From Gimesia aquarii (GTDB lineage: Bacteria > Planctomycetota > Planctomycetia > Planctomycetales > Planctomycetaceae): DNA of 64,000 nucleotides. Numbering within the stretch: the stretch's first letter is position 1; the number at the start of each line of letters is the position of its first letter. The notes under the pieces were generated by a model that was not told the DNA's origin, ran no database searches, and saw only the letters and a list, made by a program, of their open reading frames with translations. Made by a program: the position numbers and the translations under genes. Below are positions 46,285-53,329 of the stretch, one piece after another. The DNA lies in contig NZ_CP037920.1 of the NCBI RefSeq assembly GCF_007748195.1, positions 620,001-684,000 on the forward strand, in the 5' to 3' direction.

Positions 46285-47190
46285 ATGCTATCAAAAAATG
46301 CTCCTCTTTCTGACCCGACAGCGCTGGCACGATTTGGCAAATTGGATGTCGTCACGCGGCTGGTTGTAGAAGGTTTCATGATGGGGCAGCACAAAAGCCC
46401 TTTTAAAGGGGCGAGCGTGGAATTTGTGGAACATCGTCAGTATTACCCTGGCGACGAAATTAGACATATCGACTGGCGCGCATACGGAAAAACGGGAAAA
46501 TATTACGTTAAAGAGTTCGAAGATGAGACAAATTTGCGATGCTATTTATTACTCGATTGTTCAGGGAGTATGGCCTATTCAGGTAAGACTTTAAGTAAAT
46601 TTGAATATGCGCGCCAACTCGCGGCAGCCTTTGGATATTTATTACTAAGTCAGCGGGATGCCACTGGCTTAATTACGTTTGATACTGAGCAACGTGATTT
46701 CATTGAGCCGTCAGCGAACCCCAAAAACTTTGGCCAAATGCTGGAAATCCTGGAGCAGTCACAGCCTGGTAAAGAAACTGGGATTTCAGCTGCTTTAAAT
46801 CAGGTTCTTCCATTAATCAAACGCAGAAGTTTAGTGGTTTTGATTTCCGATTGTTTTGACGAGCCTGAAGCACTCACAACCACTTTGAAGCAATTGCGAC
46901 ATGCTCGTCATGAAGTGCTCTTATTTCAAGTTGTAGCACCAGAAGAAGAAGATTTTCCCTTTAGTAAACCGACGCAATTTCGTAGTTTAGAACAAGCAGG
47001 TCATCGTCAATTGGTAGATCCTCACCAGTTACGTGCACGTTATCTAGAACAGTATCAGGAGTTTTGCGAGACTTTGTCACGACAATGCGGATCTGTGAAT
47101 GTAGATTACCTCAAATTTCGAACGACTGACCCTTATCACTTGGCATTAGGTGCCTTTCTCAATCAACGAACCCGACCTGGAAGAAAGTGA
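46285..47190 (+). CDS. DUF58 domain protein with VWA-like fold
   Basis: The protein has 301 residues from the ATG at 46285. A GTG at 46270 is in frame but has no ribosome binding site. The DUF58 signature is VEHRQYYPGDEIRHIDWRAY near residue 50, and the vWA-like fold follows with LLLDCSGSMAYSGK, the MIDAS motif Asp-x-Ser-x-Ser. A later DCFDEPEA provides a further acidic loop. DUF58 proteins usually pair with MoxR-type AAA ATPases in protein-maturation clusters. No MoxR gene is within this window, so this copy is a stand-alone one. A small membrane protein gene follows at 12 bases. Confidence 0.9.
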   Translation: MLSKNAPLSDPTALARFGKLDVVTRLVVEGFMMGQHKSPFKGASVEFVEHRQYYPGDEIRHIDWRAYGKTGKYYVKEFEDETNLRCYLLLDCSGSMAYSGKTLSKFEYARQLAAAFGYLLLSQRDATGLITFDTEQRDFIEPSANPKNFGQMLEILEQSQPGKETGISAALNQVLPLIKRRSLVVLISDCFDEPEALTTTLKQLRHARHEVLLFQVVAPEEEDFPFSKPTQFRSLEQAGHRQLVDPHQLRARYLEQYQEFCETLSRQCGSVNVDYLKFRTTDPYHLALGAFLNQRTRPGRK

Positions 47191-47202
47191 TTGCTTAAAG
47201 TC

Positions 47203-47562
47203 ATGTCAGGTGAAAAAATTCCCATTAATCGACTTTTGGTTGGAGTGATTGCGGCCATTTGCTTGATTGTGGCTGGTATTTTGGAGTGGCAGGTCACTGT
47301 TGAACAGTTTGCTCAGAAAGAGGCAGCTACTGGCGCCTTTATGCGTGTAGGGTTACTCATGTTTGCGTTTTGGCTCGCGTTACCATCCAAAAAACGTGAT
47401 GCTGCCTGGGCGAACGTGTCTCCCTGGTTTTTTGTGGGGCTGATTCTGGCAATTGTGGGAGTTGCCCTCAGACCTAAAATAGCCGTTCCCTTGATCGTTG
47501 TGTTAAGCATCATTGGCTTTGTGTTGCGACCTCGTAATAAGAAACGCGCACCAAGAAGATAG
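47203..47562 (+). CDS. Small membrane protein downstream of DUF58
   Basis: The protein has 119 residues from the ATG at 47203. A TTG at 47191 directly after the DUF58 stop is an alternative. Four hydrophobic stretches are visible: RLLVGVIAAICLIVAGILEW, MRVGLLMFAFWLALP, WFFVGLILAIVGVAL and IAVPLIVVLSIIGFVL, and the C-terminus is strongly basic (RPRNKKRAPRR). No family is recognised. Co-transcription with the DUF58 gene is likely because only 12 bases separate them. Confidence 0.65.
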   Translation: MSGEKIPINRLLVGVIAAICLIVAGILEWQVTVEQFAQKEAATGAFMRVGLLMFAFWLALPSKKRDAAWANVSPWFFVGLILAIVGVALRPKIAVPLIVVLSIIGFVLRPRNKKRAPRR

Positions 47563-47622
47563 TCAAAGGATCAGAGAAAGCATGTGTTACTCTAGTTGTC
47601 TTAAGAGACGAAAGTGGTGTGC

Positions 47623-48735
47623 CTACATCGGGCTTTGAGCACGATTCACAGGTTGAACACGAAGGTTGCCTGGTAGTTTACGTGGAGCTTTCGCATTACT
47701 TCGTGAAAGTACGTTGATGGGCTGGGGTGATTGAAGTGGATTGGTGTTGGTCGGTTTTCGACGTTGCTGCCCATCAATATAGACACGGGCTGCCACCTTG
47801 AGTAATTGGGGACGTCGAACGGGAAGAACTCCTTCGAGCCGGTTTGCCACTCGTTCTACCCAGCCGGGTTGTCGTTCCATTGCGAGCGACATCATGTGCA
47901 TAAAGATTGAAATTTCTTTAAAATTTCGGTCAAGAATCACATTGCTGACGGGGGCCAGAATCTTCGCCGCCACTTCTACCGTCTGCGAAGGAAATGAAAC
48001 ATACATTGAGGCTTGATGCGAAACTGAAGTTTTGGTTTTACCGTTACCAGGTTGATACTCAGTTTCCAAATAAAGCAGTGCTTTGGCGGCAATCGGTTTT
48101 GCTAACAGCGGGCTCTTGTAGACACCGGAGCAAAGCACCATTGTTTCGGTAGGGGTTTGATGTATGACTTCCAAAGTTCCGATCGTTCCATCACCTGCGT
48201 CAATTTCGTAGGATGTGGGACCTGTTTGCCACATTTGAAAATCGGATATTTTCATATCTCTCCAAATACTCACAACCACATCAGGATGAGCAATGAAGAA
48301 GGAATATGCTGAATGATTCACATCAAATTGAATTTTTGGCAGAATGCGAAACATGCTGATGTCTTTGAGAACATACTCGGCATTGATTCGATTGGCAGGC
48401 GTGAGCTTATCCAATGGAAGCTGTGAACGGGCTGATCTTCTCGCAAAACGAGTGGAAGAGCCTTTACTAAGCAAGGAAATAAGATCTTCTTCATTCGGAA
48501 CATTGTTACTCGGATGGGCTGGTTTTTGTTCCTGTTGAAATTTTGTCAGCTGCCGGTCAGTGTCTTTTAAAAGATACTGACTGGCAGCCGACTTCGTCAG
48601 GGCCGGGCTCTGGCCGTCGCGGTCTTTTGAATTCAATTCTTGTGCTGATGCGATTGAGACAGGGATGGAACTTATCACACTAATGAGCAGGATCGTCAGT
48701 CGCTGAACCACTTGTGTCATCTCCATTTTAAACAT
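47623..48735 (-). CDS. Conserved secreted hypothetical protein (planctomycete type)
   Basis: The protein has 370 residues with a signal peptide covering about the first 32 (QRLTILLISVISSIPVSIAS). Residues 32-95 are Gln/Lys/Ser-rich and probably disordered. The conserved core runs from about 110 to 320: LPKIQFDVNHSAYSFFIAHP, VVSIWRDMKISDFQMWQTGP, TSYEIDAGDGTIGTLEVIHQ and SVSHQASMYVSFPSQTVEVA. The tail is Arg/Pro/Asn-rich and disordered (RRKPTNTNPLQSPQPINV). I do not recognise an annotated domain. It faces the DUF58 set across a short gap of about 60 bases. Confidence 0.6.
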   Translation of the reverse strand: MFKMEMTQVVQRLTILLISVISSIPVSIASAQELNSKDRDGQSPALTKSAASQYLLKDTDRQLTKFQQEQKPAHPSNNVPNEEDLISLLSKGSSTRFARRSARSQLPLDKLTPANRINAEYVLKDISMFRILPKIQFDVNHSAYSFFIAHPDVVVSIWRDMKISDFQMWQTGPTSYEIDAGDGTIGTLEVIHQTPTETMVLCSGVYKSPLLAKPIAAKALLYLETEYQPGNGKTKTSVSHQASMYVSFPSQTVEVAAKILAPVSNVILDRNFKEISIFMHMMSLAMERQPGWVERVANRLEGVLPVRRPQLLKVAARVYIDGQQRRKPTNTNPLQSPQPINVLSRSNAKAPRKLPGNLRVQPVNRAQSPM

Positions 48736-48807
48736 ATTTAAACCTGTTTCTTTCCACTATCAACAGATGTTGCTTAGGTCATGCGCCTGTTCTGAACGGG
48801 TAATTTT

Positions 48808-49242
48808 CTAACTCGACGGCTCACTGGTTGAGGGGACTAAATGGGGGCCCGCCTCAGGAACCGGCTCTGTTGGAGTTTCACCTGGAGATGGATCAGGTGG
48901 CACATACATTGAAGAATCAGGGAGAGGGGTTAACTCACCAGGAGTTTCACTCTCGTTATATTGGTAGTTGTTGTAGTCCGTAACTGGTTCTGGGCTTATA
49001 TAATGTGGGCGGCAATCACTACAGCACTTACACCACCAACGGTTAAACCGAGAAGAACACCAGTCAGGTTTACCAATGCGCGTGAGGTCCCACGTAGGAC
49101 GATAGAAACGGTCTGCATAGATCTGTGTGTCACTCACATCATCGATCAAGTTATAATAGAGATTGCTGGCTTTAAAGCACTGGCAGCCTGAGCCTACTAT
49201 TATAAGCTGAGTCAAGACTATACACACAAAAGCTGCGCGCAT
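48808..49242 (-). CDS. Cys-rich small lipoprotein
   Basis: The protein has 144 residues. The signal peptide ends at GSGCQCFKASNLYYN, so a lipid-anchored cysteine is likely. A Trp/Cys-rich middle block (DWCSSRFNRWWCKCCSDCRP) has six cysteines, which could form disulfides or bind metal. The C-terminal half is Pro/Glu-rich and acidic (PLPDSSMYVPPDPSPGETPT). No domain is recognised. An inverted repeat lies just upstream at 49267. Confidence 0.6.
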   Translation of the reverse strand: MRAAFVCIVLTQLIIVGSGCQCFKASNLYYNLIDDVSDTQIYADRFYRPTWDLTRIGKPDWCSSRFNRWWCKCCSDCRPHYISPEPVTDYNNYQYNESETPGELTPLPDSSMYVPPDPSPGETPTEPVPEAGPHLVPSTSEPSS

Positions 49243-49597
49243 CCGCAGATTCCTCCCCCTTTTGAATGTGACATTCCTTTGTCACAGTAGTTTCTATGAT
49301 GGCATGCATCACAGATTGTACAATCGCCTGTACCTAAGGATGATCGGCAATCTTACGAGAGAAACTTTATCGATTATTCTGAATGACGGGGTTATCGAAG
49401 ACTTACGGGATTTACCGCTTTCTTTTGCCAGGAAAATCTCGAAGTCCTTTATTTCATAGGGATTTATATTGTTGTTAATTCGTGCTTATTTTTACAAAAA
49501 TTACTTGTGATACGAACTACTATTGTGGTTTCGATCCAGACGCTGGATATTAGAGAAGAGTTGATTACCACTCCGAAATATAAGAAAGGTTCCGTCA
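49243..49597. other. Intergenic region between divergent genes
   Basis: About 350 bases. The inverted repeat at 49267 lies at its left end. A 65-codon frame on the plus strand (49262-49459) has no ribosome binding site or motif. Nothing else was found. Confidence 0.35.
49267..49286. promoter_or_regulatory. Short inverted repeat upstream of the Cys-rich lipoprotein gene
   Basis: TGTGAC at 49267-49272 and GTCACA at 49281-49286 form an inverted repeat with an 8-base loop, 25 bases before the start codon on the minus strand. It could be an operator or a hairpin in the 5' leader. It is not a CRP site because the half-sites are 10 bases apart between TGTGA and TCACA instead of 6. Confidence 0.4.
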
Positions 49598-50836
49598 ATG
49601 TGCTGTGAAATCAAACATCTGAGCGGGATATTTTTCATTTTGATTTCTTCTCTTGCAGAAAATGTATTCGCAGACGATCCGCTGAGAGGAAAGCCGTGGG
49701 TTTATCATGCGATTGATCAGTCTTCCCGAGGCGCAGATGGAGTCAAACTGACGGATGCAGACCAGGATGGTTTGCCAGATATCGCCACCGGTTGGGAAGA
49801 AGGAAACCTGACCCGAATTTATCGCAACCCAGGCCCGGCGAAAGTGAAAGAGCTCTGGCCTAAAATTACTGTGGGAAAAACTCCTCAGGTTGAAGATGCT
49901 GCCTGGATTGACCTGGATCATGATGGCCGACAAGAAGTCATTAGCTGCTGTGAGGGCAAAAGTCAGACAATTTTTGTGCACTGGGCCTCGAATAATCAAC
50001 CATTTAAAAAACCATGGCAGCAAGAAGTATTACCTGCTTCAAGAAAAAAAATGATGTGGATGTTTGCGACCTCTGCACAAATTGATAATAAGCCGGGGTT
50101 AGAATTGGTTGCCGCTGGTAAAGGGAAGGGGGCACAAATTGGTTGGTATCAGGCAGGCAAAAATCCGCGCGATCTCTCGGGTTATCAGTGGAGACCATTA
50201 TCACCTGCGGGGTGGATTATGTCAGTCATTGTACTCGACATGGATGGCGATGGTGATGTAGATCTTTTAACAACTGATCGAAAAGGAAAGATGAGAGGCT
50301 GTCGCTGGCTGGAGAATCCCGGAGTTCTGAATGTATCAAAATCTTCCAAATGGAAGAATCATTGGGTGGGTGGTAAAGATCGGGAAGTGATGTTCGCTCA
50401 CGTTGCTGATCTTGATCAAGATGGGTGGAAGGATATTCTGGTAGTGACACGTATTCCCGATGAATTACTTTGGTTTCGTCGGCTGGATCAGAGTGGTCGC
50501 AAGTGGGAAAAAATAGCCTTTCCTTTTCCCATAAATACAGGGCATGGAAAAGCCGTTACAGTAGGTGATATCAATCTTGATGGACAGCCAGATGTCGTCA
50601 TCAGTTGTGGAAAAGCGGATCCACCAAAATCCGGCATGTTCTGGATGAGTTATTCTAAAAGTGGTACGGGTCTTAAATGGACGACTCACGAAATCAGTGG
50701 GCCGCGAGGCATCAAATATGATCGAATTGAATTACTTGATCTCGATGCAGATGGTGATTTGGATGTGATTTCCTGTGAGGAACGGGATCAGAAAAAAGGC
50801 CTGGGAGTATTCTGGTATGAGAATCCCACCAAATAA
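49598..50836 (+). CDS. Secreted FG-GAP/VCBS repeat protein (integrin-like beta-propeller)
   Basis: The protein has 412 residues with AAAGG 8 bases before the start. A signal peptide is present. Repeated calcium-binding D-x-D-x-D-G motifs fit FG-GAP/VCBS propellers: DADQDGLPDIATGW, DLDHDGRQEVISCC, DMDGDGDVDLLTTD, DLDQDGWKDILVVT, DINLDGQPDVVISC and DLDADGDLDVISCE. Six or seven blades are implied, and the acidic turns would bind calcium. The WLENPG and WYENP phrases at repeat ends are common in this family. Adhesion or polysaccharide binding are possible roles. No membrane anchor is seen. Confidence 0.88.
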   Translation: MCCEIKHLSGIFFILISSLAENVFADDPLRGKPWVYHAIDQSSRGADGVKLTDADQDGLPDIATGWEEGNLTRIYRNPGPAKVKELWPKITVGKTPQVEDAAWIDLDHDGRQEVISCCEGKSQTIFVHWASNNQPFKKPWQQEVLPASRKKMMWMFATSAQIDNKPGLELVAAGKGKGAQIGWYQAGKNPRDLSGYQWRPLSPAGWIMSVIVLDMDGDGDVDLLTTDRKGKMRGCRWLENPGVLNVSKSSKWKNHWVGGKDREVMFAHVADLDQDGWKDILVVTRIPDELLWFRRLDQSGRKWEKIAFPFPINTGHGKAVTVGDINLDGQPDVVISCGKADPPKSGMFWMSYSKSGTGLKWTTHEISGPRGIKYDRIELLDLDADGDLDVISCEERDQKKGLGVFWYENPTK

Positions 50837-50852
50837 ATGAAATTCTGATTTG

Positions 50853-52916
50853 TTAAAAGAACAACACTTCCCTTTGAATGGTTTCGATTAATCGTCTGAG
50901 CCAGACATATCCTAAAGAACGCTTTCCACAGTCGATTTGTGGGAGAACCGAGGCTCCTGGCCTCAAGCCCGTAATTGATTCATGATCCAATTTTACTGTA
51001 ACTTGTACTGTTGGAATTCCTTCTTCGTTCGTTTCAGCTGTCGCTGCGATTTTTTCTATAGTTCCTTGATAGGTTTGGCCTGGATCGGTTAACAGCAGAA
51101 ACGAAACGGGGAGGGGGTTCTGATTCTGTTGATGGGCTTCGAGCACGTGACCGATTTCCGAATCGAGCACTTGCATTTTTAAAACCCAAGGACCTTTCAG
51201 ATCAGCAACCGTTAATAGTCTTTGCCCACGTTGCACTGGTCGTGCCAGTAATTTTTCTTGTAAATCCCAAGTCAATACCTCACCGCTAATCGGACTTTTT
51301 AGTTTCAGTGCTTCTTGTTGATTTTTAAGTAAGACGAGTTGTTCTTTCAAGCTTTTGAGACGTTCATTCAATTCTTCTTGTTCTGCAGTCAGGCGATTTG
51401 CTTTTTGTAATGCATTAATATCAGTGGGATTCAAATCTAATCTTGCTGCCTGAATTACTGCTAATCGCTTTTGTGTTGTTTGAATCTCACCTCTCACACG
51501 ACTGAATTCCAATTCTAAATCTGAATCTCTTAAAATAACCAGAGTATCACCTGCTAGAATTTGTTCTCCCTGATGAACGAGTATTTCATCAACGGTTCCA
51601 TCTGCGGTAGCAAAAATATTTTGCTGGTCAACAGGTTGGAGTGTTCCGGAACCTTCAATCGTAAAGTCCGCGGGAGTCAAAATCAAAACGGCGCATATCA
51701 GTGTGAGAATAACCATGCCGGTAATGGCATTCCGCCATGTCATATTTTTCTTGCGAATCGGTGAATACGACCAGTGTTTCAAGACAGTAAAAAAAGGAAA
51801 GCTTTCATGCTGTAATGCATTATATAAAGCAGTCCCCCCATGACGTGAAACGGCTAGTGCACGATTGAGCAATGTGTTGTCGGATTCGAGATCATGAAAT
51901 TGCTCTACTACGATCGCACCCAGGACAAGTTGCTCTGAAGTGGCATGTTGCACCTGGCTGGATTCTGTCGCATCGTTTTTCTGTTCTTCGATAATATGTT
52001 TCAGTGGAAAGATCATTAATGATCGTGATGATGCCAGATCGAGATAGGCATGTAAGGATTCTGTAATCTGAGGAGGATATTTTTGTCCTCCTTCCATGAT
52101 CCAGAAATCTCGATTTGTGGATTGAATACAACCCACCAAGCTTTCCAAACGTTGAACAGACTCTGATCGCCGTTCAATTATATCCACGCCACTTGCCGCA
52201 ATAAGGTTGTATGCTTTACCGGTTCGTTGCAGAACAGAGAGTCGATCACAGTTAATTAACGTTCTTCCTTCATTGGCGATGATATATGCGGTTTGTTGAG
52301 AATTTAAATGTACGTGGACGTGTTCTGAGAAACGTTCAAACTGATCCCAGAGAATTTCCATTTCCTGAAGTCGTTGCAATTGCTGATGCTGGCAGTAATC
52401 CTCGGAAAGCTCACATAAGGCACTTATGAATCTCAGAAAACCATCTTGTGCTGCGTATGATTTCGGAGGATGATGAACAATTTCCAAAATCCCAGTCTGC
52501 CTAGCAGGATGATTCTCAACCACGACGGGGCAGAGGATAAGATTTTCATCAGTGGGATTCGTTCCCTGATGTTGCTCTGATAGTCCCGAGTGGGGTCCAA
52601 TTGTTACAGGTTGGTTCCCCTGTAATGCTTCACTCAGTAGAAGCCGGTGTAGTTCAATCGACTGTTGGCTTAATGGTTTGTCCGGATTTGATTCAGGGTT
52701 TAATCCGAGGCAGTTTTGGAGTTCCAGAGAGCCTGTAGAATTAGGAATCCAGATGAGACCACCCAAAGCAGACATGCCGCGCATAGCGCGATCCAGCAGT
52801 TCCGAGTAAAATTTTTGACTCGAAATCCCTGTTCTGGAGAGTTGAGCCAGTCCGAGAACGAGCGTTTCAATCTCCTGCCAGATGTCTTCTATCGAAGAGG
52901 ATTCATCAGTCGTCAT
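50853..52916 (-). CDS. GAF domain-HlyD adaptor fusion protein
   Basis: The protein has 687 residues. Two GAF-like regions are suggested in the N-terminal cytoplasmic part, about residues 20-165 (SSQKFYSELLDRAMRGMSAL) and 190-370 (QTAYIIANEGRTLINCDRLS, then SLMIFPLKHI). One membrane helix follows near residues 395-420 (ITGMVILTLICAVLILTPAD). The periplasmic part is a HlyD-type adaptor: IFATADGTVDEILVHQGEQI near 435, a coiled-coil hairpin near 475-545, LKSPISGEVLTWDLQEKLLA, and a beta-barrel ending VTVKLDHESITGLRPGASVL. The design joins a small-molecule sensor to an exporter adaptor. A TolC-like gene is divergent 413 bases away. No ABC or peptidase partner is adjacent. Confidence 0.83.
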   Translation of the reverse strand: MTTDESSSIEDIWQEIETLVLGLAQLSRTGISSQKFYSELLDRAMRGMSALGGLIWIPNSTGSLELQNCLGLNPESNPDKPLSQQSIELHRLLLSEALQGNQPVTIGPHSGLSEQHQGTNPTDENLILCPVVVENHPARQTGILEIVHHPPKSYAAQDGFLRFISALCELSEDYCQHQQLQRLQEMEILWDQFERFSEHVHVHLNSQQTAYIIANEGRTLINCDRLSVLQRTGKAYNLIAASGVDIIERRSESVQRLESLVGCIQSTNRDFWIMEGGQKYPPQITESLHAYLDLASSRSLMIFPLKHIIEEQKNDATESSQVQHATSEQLVLGAIVVEQFHDLESDNTLLNRALAVSRHGGTALYNALQHESFPFFTVLKHWSYSPIRKKNMTWRNAITGMVILTLICAVLILTPADFTIEGSGTLQPVDQQNIFATADGTVDEILVHQGEQILAGDTLVILRDSDLELEFSRVRGEIQTTQKRLAVIQAARLDLNPTDINALQKANRLTAEQEELNERLKSLKEQLVLLKNQQEALKLKSPISGEVLTWDLQEKLLARPVQRGQRLLTVADLKGPWVLKMQVLDSEIGHVLEAHQQNQNPLPVSFLLLTDPGQTYQGTIEKIAATAETNEEGIPTVQVTVKLDHESITGLRPGASVLPQIDCGKRSLGYVWLRRLIETIQREVLFF

Positions 52917-53329
52917 GCGATTCGAATAAATGAAGGTTCAGCGTGTGTTTGGCAGCCAGTTGTTTGGCAAACTTTTAAAGTTCTTAAATAGCTGCTGTTA
53001 ATATTATCACAGTTGTGGGCGATGTACTCTGATTGACCCCTGAAAAGAGGAGAGGCTTATCAAAGAAATTCGTGCACAACTTTTATTTCTATGTAAATTT
53101 CCTACTTGCCCCAGTGTTGCAAGGTTGAGTGCCTATTCGTGGTGCATTCTGGGTGAAATGCGATGAATGAGTAGTTTATAGTTGTTTGGGGGAATATTCT
53201 GATTGTCCGATTATGCGGAATGTTATGAATGTATTGAAAATTTGCTTTGGGGGGACATGGTCTGATGCCGATGAGTTGAGAGAGTGTATAGCTTTTTAAT
53301 TAATGGTCCAATTTGACCAAGGTTAATCA
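52917..53329. other. Divergent promoter region of the adaptor and TolC genes
   Basis: About 410 bases. TGGTC at 53304-53308 and GACCA at 53315-53319 form a short inverted repeat just before the TolC start, overlapping its AAGG ribosome binding site. No gene or RNA seen. Confidence 0.35.

Noticed and set aside
49267-49286. TGTGAC ... GTCACA as a CRP site
   Set aside because: The half-sites are 10 bases apart instead of 6, so it does not fit the CRP consensus.
49262-49459. 65-codon plus-strand frame in the gap before the FG-GAP gene
   Set aside because: No ribosome binding site or recognisable domain, and it overlaps the inverted repeat.
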